A DNA stretch of 64,000 nt from Tausonia pullulans (taxonomy: Eukaryota > Basidiomycota > Tremellomycetes > Cystofilobasidiales > Mrakiaceae). The DNA lies in the NCBI GenBank assembly GCA_951802195.1, contig OX637629.1:1116001-1180000 (forward strand), read 5' to 3'. The notes under the pieces were generated by a model that was given only the letters and a program-made list of their open reading frames with translations, ran no database searches and had not been told where the DNA came from. This document shows, piece by piece, positions 20,481-32,568 of the stretch (position 1 is its first letter; each line of letters begins with the position of its first letter). A program made the translations under genes and the position numbers.

Positions 20481-22103
20481 ATGACGCCGTCCAGACCCCC
20501 CTTTGACGCCTCGGTCCTTCCCCTCTACCTCGCCCAAATCTCCCCAGCTTCTCCCGTCCCTTTCAACCCCCTTTCGGCAACCTCGGCCTCGGAGCTCTTC
20601 CCAGCTGCTCAGCACACCCTCAGCATCGTCCGCGAGCACGTCGCTCGCGCCGGCACGCTCCTGCCAGAGCGAGCACCTGTCGTGCTCCCCGAATACCTGC
20701 TAGGGATCGTCGATGAGCGGCCAGAGCAGTGCCTCGTCGCCTCGTTCTTTCTCGACGAGCTCAAGCGCCTCGCGAGGGACAACCGAGTCTCGCTCTGCTT
20801 CACCATCACCGAGCCGCGCAGGGAGGGTCTCGCTGAGAGACTCATCTCCCCCTTTGTCGGTGGTGACGACGCACCCAGCTTTGGATCGGCTGAGCGTGAG
20901 GCGTGGGAACTCTCTCTCACCTCGTTTGACCGCCAGAACGAGCACATCATCAATGTGGCGTACTTCCTGGATGCCGAGGGGGTAAGTTGTCGCTTCCTTT
21001 TAGCCAGGAAGCTCGTTCCTGATGTGTCCTATTATTTGATTGATCTTCAGACTGTCCGAGGCCGCTACGTCAAGCGGAATCTTTGGCACCCAGGTCCGCA
21101 CATATCTTCCACTTGCATCGTTTCGAGACGAGCTGATGTGGTCGTCGTATTTGTCCGCAACAATCCTTTAGAGCGGAACTACCTGCACCCAGGCACAACC
21201 CACTGCGAGGTCTTCGAGACACCTTGGGGCAAGGCCGGTATGCTCATTTGTGCGCTGTTTTCGCTCTTTAGACACTGTCCCTCCAAGTTTCCCGGTTGAC
21301 GCGGGCGCTCTACCTTACATTCCTACAGGCTGGGATCTCTCTCACTCGTCCGCTATCGCTCACCTCGTCGACCAGGGTGCCAAGATTGTATATGCCCCGA
21401 CGTACTGGCTCTCAACGGACAGCGACCCGTTCGTATCTGTCTCACAATTGTCTACACCGCCCACCCACTCGCACAAACGCTGACGGGTGCGCTGGGTGCG
21501 TTGAACTCCATGGATTACCAGCGTTCAGCTTAAGTATCGTCCGGTCCCGAGAAGGGCGTACGACATGGATCTCCTCCCGGCGCTCTGTCACACTCGGGCA
21601 TTTGTGCGTGGGCCAATCTCGCTCTGCCTACAATTCTCTGACTCACCTATCCTCATGCACATACCTCATGTACATAGGAGGCTGAGTGCATCCTCGCGAT
21701 GGTTAACCCGGGAGCCACTCGCTCCGACTCCCCCTCATCATCCTCGTTATCCGCGTCCAACCCGGCCGTTGCAGCGTCCCTCGCGAAACAGACGCCAGAA
21801 GCGGGTTTTATGGGCGGCTCGGGCGTCTGGGCACCCCTTGTTGGATGCGCAGGCCAGGTTGGAGGTGAAGGCAAAGGCCGACCAGAAGAAGGGTGGAAGG
21901 TCATTGAAGTGCCGATGGCCTGTGTAGAGGTGAGCGATAATCCGCTGCAAAGTTAGGGCCAGCCAGCGTGAGATTCAACCAGAGCTGACAACTCCCTCGC
22001 ATACACGCAGGACGGACGCAAGCTTTACAAGATTGCAGAAGACCACGCAAAGAGGCGCGAGGCGGAGCTGGATCAGAGCGAAGGCGGCGGCATCGGCGCA
22101 TGA
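20481..22103 (+). CDS. Nitrilase-superfamily (carbon-nitrogen) hydrolase
   Basis: Seven exons fit: 20481-20981, 21051-21093, 21172-21249, 21329-21432, 21529-21603, 21678-21929 and 22011-22103 (381 residues, phases agree). The catalytic triad of the family is visible: Glu in VVLPEYLLG, Lys in RYVKRNLWHPERNYLHPG, and Cys in GMLICWDLSHSSA. The later blocks KIVYAPTYWL, LCHTRAFEAECILAMVNPGA and the sheet GGSGVWAPLVG also fit. Such enzymes cleave nitriles or amides through a cysteine thioester; the substrate here cannot be told, and the fold alone does not separate nitrilases from amidases. No signal peptide seen; probably cytosolic. The exon 4/5 junction is the least certain. Confidence 0.85.
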
Positions 22104-22262
22104 AAAGCCGCGAGCGATTTAACTCCGGTCCTACTTTGAGAATCCCAAATTGCAACGATCCATGGTCTGAAATGATTTATATTCACCTCACCACCCGCTG
22201 CTCAATCAAACCACCGACGTTGACGTCTCGACGTCTCCCGAGCCAGCACCCTCCGCGGGGAC

Positions 22263-23690
22263 CTACTTGGTTGCCGACATTGCGGCCACCCGGCTGTCCT
22301 GGTCCTTTGCCGTGCCGCCTTTAGCGGCCGCGACCATCGATGGGATGTTGAGCTTGAAGGTGGCGGCGAAGTCCTTGCCTGGGAGTAGGCAGAACGAGGC
22401 AACATTCTGCTCTCGCGCCACAAATGGTGCAATGGGGGCGGGAGGCAAGGATCAGTGAGCTCATGCTCGCTCATTCTCTCCCGCCGAAAAGAAGAGGAAG
22501 GCACGCACCCGAAGGATCCGAACGGAGATGATGACGTCCGCCTCGTCACCGAGATGAACCGAGTGACCTTTTTCCTTTGGGACAGCCTCCGCGAGGGCGC
22601 GGATGAGGGCGCCACGCTCGAGCGTTTGATTGTGGATGGCGTTATGGAGAACTCGGAATTTTAGGTTGGACTGAACTCCAAAGACCGGAGGGTAGAGGCG
22701 GGTCGTGACAAGAGTGAGGACCTCCGGAAGGGTCGCGGTGCAGGAGTGAGTCGCGGGGAGCAACCGCTGACAGTAACTTGGGAGCCGAAAAACATGGCAG
22801 AGTCAGACGGATAGGGAGAGTTATGATCAATGGCAAGGCGGACGGACCGGGTATTGGAGATGCCAACGGCGAGGATGCGACGAGCATAGTGCTGCGTGAG
22901 TGCAAGCGGATCTATTGGCGGCTTGAGGGAAAACCAAAGCACTGGAGGCAAATAAAGGAGTGGAATATGCCATGATGAGTTTGCGAGATATTATTGGATG
23001 ATTGCGCTCGCTCACTCACTGCATTCGATCTCCGTTGGATGCGTGCCTGTGAGGCCAAGCGCAGGCGCGTGCCGCACAGAATGTCAGCATGACCGCCCTA
23101 CCTCCACGTCCACAGCCGCTAGAGTCCGTACCGATCAGGTTGACGTTGCGGATACCCTTATCTTTGGTTGCCGTAAGTGGAGCGTTAAGCTCGGCCAGCT
23201 CGCGCGCGAGTTCGTCCTCAAGATCGTCCTTCTTCTCGAAGGCTCCTCCAGCTTCTACTGGTAACCCTCCTGTTGCAGCCGCCAGGTTACCACCATGATA
23301 CGCCGCTTTAAACGCAGCATACTCGGTCTGGGCATTTGGGTAGAGCTCGTCGACCAGCTGTCGATCCAGAGAAGATACAAGTCCGTCGTCAGGTCGACCC
23401 ATCTTGACGCGCGCCAGAGAGGGTAACTTGCATCATAGGACTAACCTCCACGAGCACCTCGTACATCTCAGAGAGAGCGAACTTCTCCTTTCCGCGGATA
23501 CAGGTCACCCAGAGACCCGGGCCGGCAACAGAGCCGCTCGATGCAATGGGCCGGCCATCCTGTCCAGAGGACGGGTGTGAGCGAGTGGGCTTCGGCAAGC
23601 GAAGCTGGATGAAGCCAGGCGGAGACGAACGGCGCGGCGCTCGACCATCGCCATCCGAGCGTACTTGTTGGTTTTGGGGCCGGGAGGCAT
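22263..23690 (-). CDS. TAN1: tRNA acetylation cofactor TAN1 (THUMP domain)
   Basis: Minus-strand, multi-exon gene. Diagnostic TAN1/THUMPD1 pieces in order: GLWVTCIRGKEKFALSEMYEVLVE, then LVDELYPNAQ after an intron, an acidic linker, the THUMP region PIDPLALTQHYARRILAVGISNTRS, RLLPATHSCTATLPEVLTL, then NLKFRVLHNAIHNQTLERG, DEADVIISVRILR and NVASFCLLPGKDFAATFKLNIP. TAN1 binds tRNA and guides the acetyltransferase Kre33/NAT10 to make ac4C12 in tRNA-Leu and tRNA-Ser. Exon limits are approximate. Near the start the frame must change between MPPGPKTNKYAR and LPKPTRSHPSS, which fits a very short (41-base) intron or another start. The ATG lies 174 bp from the divergent DBP6 start. Confidence 0.85.
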
Positions 23691-23864
23691 GTCAGGTTGT
23701 GGGACGGTATTGATGGTGGTGGTGGCAGTGCTTGAAAGGCAGAGACAGAGTGAGAACTAAGAGACGGTGACGCGCACCTGCCTTCACCTCAGCCGCCTTC
23801 GACCTCCAAATTCGAGATCTGTCGGTAGACCGTCACCTCTCGCCTCAAGCCCAGCCAACACTCG
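23691..23864. promoter_or_regulatory. 174-bp bidirectional promoter, TAN1/DBP6
   Basis: The two start codons face away from each other across only 174 bp, so both promoters must lie here. The strand carries a short CCA/TGG-rich repeat (GATGGTGGTGGTGGC). No clear TATA box. Confidence 0.55.
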
Positions 23865-26518
23865 ATGTACCCCTCCTCCGCCGCCCTGCTCGGCCAGAAA
23901 GGCAAGAAGGTCGTCTTCGGCGACGATGACACGCCCACCCCGCTCGAGTCCGCTGCGCCCGAGTCGGCGAGGATGAGCATCCACCCCTCGCGTCTCGCCG
24001 CCCACCAGGCTAGCAGCACGGACCCGAGCGCCGGCTTTCTCGCCTCATCCTCGTCGGCAACACGCGCCCAGTCGGTGGTAAAGACGCCTAGGCCGGTCAA
24101 AGTGAGTAGTGGTCTCAGTGAGGAAGAACGAGGTACAAAGGAGCCCGAGAGAAAAGCCTGGTGCTTGCAAAGTCTCGAGAGTCCGTCTGACAGCCTTTCA
24201 CGTGCGTTCTCAGGATAAGAACAAGCCTAAGACTGAGGCTCAAACCCGGTACGCCAAGAAGAAGAAGGAGAAGGCGAAGAAGATGAAGCAGGCGGCCATC
24301 CGAGCAGCACCCAAAGCAAAGCCAACCCCGCCGACGACAGCAGCCGCTATCGACGTGCCGGCGGTGGAAGAGGACGATGTGGCAGTGGCCAAGGCAATGC
24401 GCAAGAGGAAGCGCAAGGAGGAAAGGGCTCTCAAATCTGCCTATGATTCGGTCGAGGATGGCATCGTTGAGGAGAAGGAGAAGGACGTTGAGCGAGCGCG
24501 CAAGCGACGCAAGAGCACACCGCCTCCGTCGCCAGCTCAGGACGCCAACGGCACTTCGACTTCGACGAGCCGCCTCGGCACGGCGCCCTCAGGAGACGAG
24601 AAGGACGACGATGACAACAGCGACGGGGTCGATGATGATGACGTGACGATGCTATCTCAGTCGTCCCGCCCTGACTCGCCGAAACTCGAGTCGCTTGGTC
24701 TGGAGCCGTTCCCAACCCCTGGTCCAGCCCACGCCCCAGCGTCTGCCGAGCTTCTCCATCCTATGACGGTTCCCCACGCCCTCACGACTGCCACCATCAT
24801 CTTCTCCTCCCATGTCTCTCCTCTTCCGTCCGCCTCGTCATCTGCCCCTTCCTCCTCCATCTCCGCCGCCACCAATCTCACCGACCGGACGCTATCTCGG
24901 CTCGAAAACCTCGGCATTACCGAGCTCTTTGCCGTTCAGACCGGTGTTATTCCCTTCCTCCTTCCATCGCTCAGCTCCAGCGAAGGCCTTTCCACCGGCC
25001 TGTACCCGATGCAGGCCCCACGCGACATTTGCGTTTCGGCCCCGACAGGATCCGGCAAGACTCTCAGCTATGCCGTCCCAGTCGCCCAGATCCTCTCGAC
25101 CCGCATTGTCACCCGGCTCCGGGCGCTCATCATCCTCCCGACGAGAGACCTCGTCGCCCAAGTCAAGGATACCTTTGACGCCCTCGCCAAGGGCTCGGGC
25201 CTCAAGATCGCCGCTGTCACAGGTGCCCAGTCTTTCTCGACCGAGCAAGCCCATCTTGTGGGACCTTTGGACGCAAATGGCGCACCGGGATCGACCCTCG
25301 TCGACATCCTAATCTGCACTCCGGGCAGGCTCATCGACCACCTCAATGGGACGCCGGGCTTCACGCTTGAGCACCTACGCTTCCTAGTAGGTCATCTCTC
25401 TATCTGACCGTAGGGGTCTCTTCATCTGGTGCCCCGCTGACAAATGAGATCTCATTCAGATTATCGACGAGGCGGATCGGCTCCTGACTCAGTCCTTCCA
25501 AGATTGGCTTCAAGTTGTCCTCGCCCGAACGCGCTCGAGCAAGGCCACAACTGTCGACGGTGCCATCTCAGAGGCATCTGCAAGCTTCCGGGCACGCTGG
25601 GAAGGGGATGAGCCCATGGTCTCGACAGTTCGTTTCCTGGTGCACTCTCGCATGCCCTGAGGACAATAAGAAGCTCAATCTGACGCATTCCAACAACAAC
25701 TCCAGTGTCAGAAGCTCCTTTTCTCCGCAACGCTTACTCGTGATCCGGCCAAAATTGCCGCTCTCCGACTAAACAACCCCCAGTATTTCATCATCCAAGA
25801 CCCCTCAGCCCCGGAAGATCCGACAGGCGCCTCGGCTGCGGGCGAGTCGTTCGCCGTCCCCGCGACGCTGAAGGAGTCGATACTCGTCACTCCGACAGCT
25901 CTTAAGCCTCTTCACCTCCTCCATCTTCTTCATGCACCGGCCTACGAGCTCAAGAACACGCTTGTCTTCACTAAGTCGACAGACTCCGCCGCGAGGCTGG
26001 TTCAGCTCCTCCAATTCTTCGAAGAGGCTCACGCGAACGCCGAGGGAGGCAAGCCGCTCGTCATCCGGCTTTACACGTCCGAGCTTGGGCCGGAACGCAA
26101 GATCGTTCTACAGGCGTTTAAGGAAGGCAAAATCGATCTGTCAGTCTGCCGTCTTGAGCTTGTAATTGTCGGGTAAAGTTGAATTCTCATTTTTCCTCCT
26201 TCCAGCCTCGTTTGCTCGGACTTGATCGCCCGTGGAATCGACATTGCGAGTGTCGAGAATGTCGTCTCGTACGATGTTCCCGTCGACATGCGCAAGTACA
26301 TTCACCGCGTCGGTCGAACGGCTCGCGCCGGCCGCGAGGGTCACGCCTGGTCGCTCGTCGAAACCCAGGAGGCCCGGCACTTCAAGTCGCTCCTCCGGGC
26401 GGCCAACCACTGGGAAAAGATCAAAAAAGTCGTGGTGGTCGACGAGAAGCTTGAAAAGCTTCGGCCGAGCTACGACGTGGCGCTTGGGAAGCTCAGGGAG
26501 TTCTTCAGCCGAGATTGA
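23865..26518 (+). CDS. DBP6: DEAD-box ATP-dependent RNA helicase (Dbp6/DDX51 family)
   Basis: Five exons fit exactly (23865-24101, 24214-25386, 25460-25627, 25706-26139, 26206-26518; 774 residues). A lysine-rich N-terminal tail and an acidic stretch precede the helicase core: Q-like [15 protein letters not shown], motif [15 protein letters not shown], Ia [10 protein letters not shown], Ib TPGRLIDHL, motif II DEADRLL, motif [11 protein letters not shown], then [39 protein letters not shown]. The [15 protein letters not shown] pattern and the ENVVSYDVP block fit Dbp6/DDX51, a nucleolar helicase for early 60S ribosome assembly. It ends 39 bp from the stop of the convergent SCI1-like gene. Confidence 0.9.
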
Positions 26519-26557
26519 TACAGCCGTTGGGGGTTTCAAAACTGCATGCATCGCTTT

Positions 26558-28037
26558 CAGGGCCCGCCAAACTTTTCCCTCGCAAGCGCCTTGAGCATGT
26601 CCATCGTCGCCTGCGATCACATGAGTAGTACGATCAGACGCCCAAGGGCGGGTGAGCGAGCGAACGAGTAAACACGAAAGAACGAACGCACCGCGTTCTT
26701 CGCCGCCATCCCGGAAGCCTGCGGAGCGACTGCCGCGCGCCTGCTCTCATGGGCCTGCTGTCGCCTTTCGTTGGCTGCAGTTTGCGCCCGGTCTCGCGCC
26801 GCGATCCTTTAGAATAAGAATAAGAAAACAAAAAACAGGTAAGACAGTCAGCGGCAAGTCTTGATGTCAGCCGTCGGCAAAATGGAGGGTTCACCTCGCT
26901 GCAAACGAGTCCTGCGTGCTGCTGCCCAAGAGTGTCGACTCGTCTATTTCGAGCCCGCCAGGACTCCGGTTCCGCATCTGCCGGTTCTCTGCGTTAATTC
27001 TGAGGGAGAGAAGGAAACCAAGAGGATACAGAGCATTGTGGTCAGGAGCCAACCACACTCGAGAGACAGAGAGCCACTCTCGCCACATGCGACTCACTCC
27101 TTGCGCTTCTCAATCCTGCCCTCTCGGCCTCCACTCCTACCCTCGTGTGCCTCCTCCGTCTCGCGCTTCCTCTCGCGCTTGCGCTCCTCTTTGTTCCTTG
27201 AGCGCTCCTCCTCCCGGCTCAGAACTCGATCCGCCTCACTCATCCCCGCCACGGACGCCGACACGCCAAAGCCAGGCGGCATCGCCGGTCCAACGACTCG
27301 TCCACCGAAGACGCGCGGGGCTGGCAGGGCCAGGCCGGCAGCTTCCTGCGCCTTGAGATTAGTCGCTGAATCGACTAGGGAGCGAGCGGAGGCGAGCTGG
27401 GACGCGTCCGAACGGATGGACCACTTGTAGGAAGTCTGCGAGGCCGCTGAGGAGGAGGTCGAACTAGCGGGCAGGTAGTGCTTGGCTGTGGATAGGGCCG
27501 AGATGAGAGCGAAAGGGAGTTGTTAGCGAGAGAGAAGGAAACGGCCACGCCGCGTGGAAGAGGGCGTCGATGACGCGTAGACTTCAATCGTCGTCCTCGC
27601 GCCTCAGAGCTGCAGATGAAAGCCTCACAGCTAAGCCTCCCTCTGTTCCACACCTTGACGAACTTCTTGAAGTACTGCTCGGCAGGGAAGAGATATCTAT
27701 CAGTCTCAAATGTCTCGTCTCGCCCGAGGGATGCGCTAGAACTCACCCTCCTCGACTCCTCTCCGGAGAGCTGATCCAGGTACTTCTTCTTCTCATCCCT
27801 CAGCCACGCCCTGAACTCGTTCGATTTGGAAAAGTAGTCGTCCTGCGAGATCTCTTCGACGCCGAATTTGGCCTGAAGGTCAACATCCTCCTCAGATGCG
27901 GACGAGTAATCCCTCCGGCGAGAGGATGAAGACGATTTCTTGTCCCGGTTCTTGAGATTTCGGTCTCGATCCCTGCGAGAAGGCGAGCGAGAGCGGGAGC
28001 GGGAGCGGGCGCGGTAGTCTCGGTCGCGGTCGGACAT
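26558..28037 (-). CDS. RS-rich SCI1-like protein (style cell-cycle inhibitor 1 family)
   Basis: Minus-strand gene of about five or six exons. N-terminus Arg/Ser-rich (MSDRDRDYRARSRSRSRSPS), then the conserved block FGVEEISQDDYFSKSNEFRAWL and, across short introns, YFKKFVKVWNRGRLSSKHYLP. Next are an alanine/valine-rich stretch and a long charged helix (EEERSRNKEERKRERKRE). The C-terminal block after the final intron is ATMDMLKALAREKFGGP. The YF...EFRAWL and KFV..WN blocks match plant SCI1 and its animal and fungal relatives, nuclear proteins linked to splicing and cell-cycle control. The molecular function is not settled, so the name rests on motif similarity alone. Confidence 0.72.
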
Positions 28038-28263
28038 AGGTGGAGAGAAGGGATGGGTAGTGGGCGTTGGAAGAGGGAGAAACAGGAGGACTACAAGACG
28101 TCCCAAAGAGTGCGCTCTGCTCCCTTGCCAACAGGTCCAGTCGGCTCCTTGACCAAGAGTATATCCATACTGAAAAGAGAGATAGGAAAGATATGATGAC
28201 AGAATCACAAAGAAAGCGAACAGCCCAGACAAGACAAAGGTGAGTCATCGATTGCCCGTCGAC

Positions 28264-30283
28264 TCAAAGCACCGCCAGATCCTTCAACTGCCTGCGCATG
28301 ATGATGCTGCAATGCCCGAGGAAGTCAATCTCAAGCGCAATCTCAGGCCGACGAGAGTCTACAAATACGCACTCGGTAACAACCACCATGACGGCTCGAA
28401 GCATGTTGGCATCGACGGCGCAGGTGAAGCTAGACAAGGGTGGCAAGTGATCAACGCACTGTGCGTGTACACGTCGGCACAGCCCGCACAGCCCGCATGA
28501 GAATAGCTGACTCACTGGCAGTAGATCTCCTTCAAAGCATTGCGATTGAGCCGCTGGAACTTGCGTTGGAAAAAGTCGCGGCCGGCGATGTAGTCCCTCG
28601 CCGGGCCCCGATAGTCTGAGAAGAAATCTGTGATTTGGGACGGACCCTGGATCTTGTTGCGGAAGATATCGTCCTTGTTGAGGAAGAGAATGAAGGATGT
28701 CTTGATGAACCACTATACTCGGAGAAGGCAGAAAATTGGATCAGAGATGGATGGCATGCGACTCTCGGGAGAACAGAGTGTGACGCGGACTTCGGAGTTG
28801 CAGATCTACAATGAGAGCAGAGGCATCATCTCAGCTCATTTTCAAGATGAGAGAAAGATAACACGAGAGAAAACAAACCGAGTCGAAGAGCAGGAGAGCC
28901 TCCTTCATCTGGTTCTGTCAGGGAGACGACCGCAGTACCTTCAGTGGATGATCAAATTGGAGACACGGGGAGCGCGCCAGGCCGACCGCATTCATGTCTT
29001 CCACAAGGCACTGGTCGTAGCTGAGACGCCATAGCATAGGCTCAGCGGTGTGCCCGGCCTCCTACACAGCTTCAAGGCGTACCCAGATACGGCAACGAGG
29101 AAGATTATGCCGGTGACATCCTCGAAGCAGCTGAGCCGTTGGAACCTTCGTCAGCTTCGCTCGCCGAGGAGCCAATTGATCCTTGGACCGCACTGGATCC
29201 ATTTCTTCCTCTCTGAGCGCTGGCCTCCAACATCGAACATATTGTAATTCTGAAGAGGGCAGCCACAATCAGTCGTGCGCATGGAAGGCTGCCTCTTCTG
29301 GGGATACACTGACGAGATTTCCAATCTTGAACGTCGTCTCGCTGATCCCTGTTGTCTTAGCTCTACTTCGGATCACATCTTGCTCTGACGGGGTATACAA
29401 GATATTGAAGAGCCGCTCGATATGGTCAAAGTAGTAGATTAAGCTGGCGAGAGGATCAGCCCCCCTACCTGTTCAACGTCGGCGAGCATCGACTGACTTT
29501 TCTGGGAGTGAAGCCTCATTGCCTCGTTGATAGCAACGCTGGACCTCGGGGTCCGTCCAGAGATCAAGAAGCGGTTGCATGTACTCTCGCGGGAAGGGCT
29601 GCCCCTCCTCGAGATCCGGGGCAGAATCGACGATCGCGACGTTCCGCTGATAAAGGTCTTGGTTGGAACATGACTAGCTGAGGGCGTATATTTTCTAAAT
29701 AAGTGAAAACGTACGCGATTGTCCAATGCCACACGCATCTCCCAGAGATCCATTGTGTCGATGACGGTGCGCATGCCCAAGACAAGATTGGAGAAAATGA
29801 GCTGGCGGTAGTCTGAGAAGACCAGTTAGCCTGATCTGGCCGAGAGGGATGAGGATCCAGCTATTCACACTCAAGTTCGCCTGGGGTAAAGGGAACGTTG
29901 TAAAGTAATCGCATTTGCTACGAGGTATGAGGATGGTATTAGCCGAGGACTGGTCCGCAGTCGTGATCATGTGCGTACCTTCAATATCGTGCTTTTGCCG
30001 CTGCAGGAGGATGAGGCTGAGTCAGCAGATGTTTTGGGTTCATTATCATGAAATAACATCGGAATGAACTCACCTTTCACCGGCTCCAAGAAGAAGCAGT
30101 TTGACCTGTGCATGCCGTCTCTTCTCATCCTGAGCCAACACGTCAAATCATGGTCAAAGCCCTGTGCACCGGATGATGATTCCGGTCTTCCCTAGCCCGA
30201 CTTACCTCTCGAATTCCTTTTTCGACTTCTAGGTTCCGCAGAGCATCTGGCGAGTCGGTTGACACGGAGGCGCACGATCCCAT
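28264..30283 (-). CDS. Heterotrimeric G-protein alpha subunit
   Basis: Minus-strand gene with about ten short introns. N-terminus [20 protein letters not shown] has the glycine-2 myristoylation site and a cysteine for palmitoylation. Nucleotide-binding boxes: P-loop [16 protein letters not shown] (split by an intron inside the Ser codon), [13 protein letters not shown] in the helical domain, switch [35 protein letters not shown] (NKxD), and the TCAVDA guanine-contacting loop. The most likely last exon gives the C-terminus [14 protein letters not shown]. It acts at the plasma membrane, coupling receptors to cAMP or pheromone signalling; which of these cannot be told from sequence alone. There is no cysteine at the pertussis-toxin position. 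Confidence 0.88.
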
Positions 30284-31242
30284 GACTGCGTCGGAGTCGA
30301 GGCGGCAAGGCAGCAGGAAGACAGGGGGAAGGTGGGCCGGTACGATAATTGGAAGAAGGACAAGGAAGTGCGCGCGAAGTCGTTTCTCAATGGTATGGAA
30401 TATCGAAGGGTTTGAAAAGCCGCAAGAGAACTGTAGGACCGGAGGAGGAGGGTGCAGGCAGGAAAGAGAGAGAAACAAGGAAGTCAGCCTTCCTTGGTGC
30501 GAGAGTGCACGTGAGCTTTCAGCCGCTAGTTGTCCTTTATGCCGTGCGAGCCAGATCCACATTTCCCCATCGAGGGATTTAGACTGATGCGAGACTTAGC
30601 AAGACTCAACAAGAAAACAGTCAAGGCAGTCACCGGGGGATGAAGCCGAACGCAGCTGACAGATTGCTCCGCTCGTATCCGCACGCAGACAGCGGAGACA
30701 GACATGCAGCAAAGACGTGTCGGCTCATGTGAAGTTATGGAGAGTGCAAGGCCTCAGCACTCACGAGTTCGTGTGGGTCCTCTAGGAAGAATCCCGGAAA
30801 CTTAGCAAGGATGGAGGTCGAAGGAGGAAGGACGGAGAAGGCCGCTGGTCTCAACCCGCCTTTCTCTCACGGCCTTCCTTGTCTAAACGGACGCCACCAG
30901 CTTAACGTCGGAGTACGAAGAAGAACAAGGTCTCAAGATGCCTTCTCGCATGCCGAGGGTCGTGGCTCAGAGTCCGAATTGGAATCTCCGCCGTTTTCCA
31001 AGGGGGACGTCACGTTTGCAGTCCCTCCAGACTCGTTCTCTAGTGTCCTTGTTCGCCGACTGAGCAATTCTAGTATTCGACCACGCAGAGCAGAGAGACT
31101 TGTGTTAGCGGATGGACTGAATACGATAGAGGCGTGGTCAATGCACCTCCGAAGTGCGTCCTGGATGTTGCCATGCACCAAACGTTCGGGGAAATAAAGT
31201 CGGAGACCAATGGGGAAGGCCATCGAACACGCAAAGGCTCCA
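30284..31242. other. Intergenic region upstream of the G-alpha gene
   Basis: 959 bp between two minus-strand genes. It must hold the G-alpha promoter and the 3' end of the next gene. Open frames here (for example 30811-31197) lack introns, motifs and a plausible start, and look like chance. A pyrimidine-rich tract on the minus strand precedes the G-alpha ATG (reverse complement of about 30415-30470). No RNA gene recognised. Confidence 0.5.
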
Positions 31243-32568
31243 TCAATCCTCGCCAATCATACCCTCCAGCGCGTTGACCACCCGAGCGCGCTTTCCTCGA
31301 TCTCCCTGCTCACTCATGTTGGGCACGCCAAGGCCCGAGAGAATGGTCTGCTGCCGCTTGACAAGGCCATCCCAGGCGGTCTAGCATGACGACATCAAGG
31401 TTGTAAGTGCGGGCGCTCGGAGCGCCAGCCTCTTCGTTGGTGGGGGCGAAGTCATAATGAAACTGAGCGAGACGCACAAGGACGCGGACGGAGTGAAAGT
31501 CTCTGAGGGCGAGGTTGAGTTTGGAAATGAACTCCTGCAAAGTTGATCAATCGTCCACAGGGTGAGTCGAGGAGTCCACAGGGATGACGGAGAAGCATTC
31601 AACTTTTTGCTCGAACGACGATATGCGTGATCCAGTCATCTCTGCTCTGATCTGGGCGTCAGAGAAGAAAGATCGCATCTCTGCTCAGGCAAGATAGAGG
31701 GAAGAACTTACGTTTTCCGCGCCTTATCGACCCTGGCAAGATGTTCCTGGACGAGCACTTCTCGCTCGCGAAAGAGACCTCGCTCAAGACTGGTTTGCTC
31801 CTTCTTGAGCTGTCACACACGTTACCGCATCGGTCGCTGACACGATCAAGCCAGAAGCAGAGAACAACCGTAACAAGGACGGACCTCTGTGAGCCGAACG
31901 ACGAACGCGTCATCCCCAGCGAGCGCGCTGAGGACGCCTAGGGCCTCAACAAAGCGCAAATCGCCGCTCGTCGCCTCGGGAACCTTGCTTTTCTCTTCAG
32001 TGGGCATAGTCGACATTGGAGGAGCTACTGCCCTAAAACCTGGAGTCATTGAGCGCCTCGGATCATACTCGTCCTCTGCTCGCGCCGGGAGGAAGGTCGG
32101 CGGACCCCGCAGACTCGAGAGTAGGTCGCTGATGGTCGCCGACGAGGCCGATGCCGGCCCTCTCTCTCCACTTCCTGCTGTGCGCGAGCCGTTGTATGGC
32201 TGGTGCCGAGAAGAGGAGGAGGAGGACGCCGCAAGAGGTTGCTGAGAGAAGGTACTGGGGGTTGACGAGTCAGACCCGTCGCCGCCGTCTTGGAGGGAAC
32301 GAAGGGTGGCGAGCAGGCCTGAGACAGGGTCGGACTGGGGCTGGACAAGTCAGACGTGCAAAGTTGAGTTGACCTCTTCAGGCGAGAGGAAACTCACGGA
32401 GGAGAAGTTCATGTGAGAACGAGTCGAGCGTAATGGAGGTTGGACGCGTCGTGACCGCGGGTCACCGGCGACCTCCTTCCCTCCACTTTTCTTTTTCTTT
32501 TTCTTTTTACTGCCGCCACGACCAGCGCCGTCGTCAAATTTGGGAGGGTGGGGGGAGGGGGGTTGCAT
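31243..32568 (-). CDS. Unrecognised protein with low-complexity N-terminus and predicted coiled coil
   Basis: Minus-strand, multi-exon gene; ATG at 32566-32568. The N-terminus is basic (GGSKKKKKKKSGGKEV), then a Ser/Pro-rich segment with QSDPVSGLLATLRSLQ and ISDLLSSLRG. The middle block (DLRFVEALGVLSALAGDDAF) leads into a heptad-like charged helix (KKEQTSLERGLFREREVLVQEHLARVDKARK). It then has ISSFEQK, EFISKLNLALRDFHSVRVLV and a C-terminus LSGLGVPNMSEQGDRG ending EGMIGED. I do not recognise the family. Exon joins in the middle are clear by GT/AG, but the join before WDGLVKRQQT is not resolved. Divergent from VPS71, so the two share a 345-bp upstream region. Confidence 0.6.

Noticed and set aside
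30811-31256. Opposed ORFs of about 110-130 residues between the G-alpha gene and the unknown gene
   Set aside because: The minus one starts at a TTG and is the 3' continuation of the neighbouring gene; the plus one is its antisense. Neither has introns or motifs.
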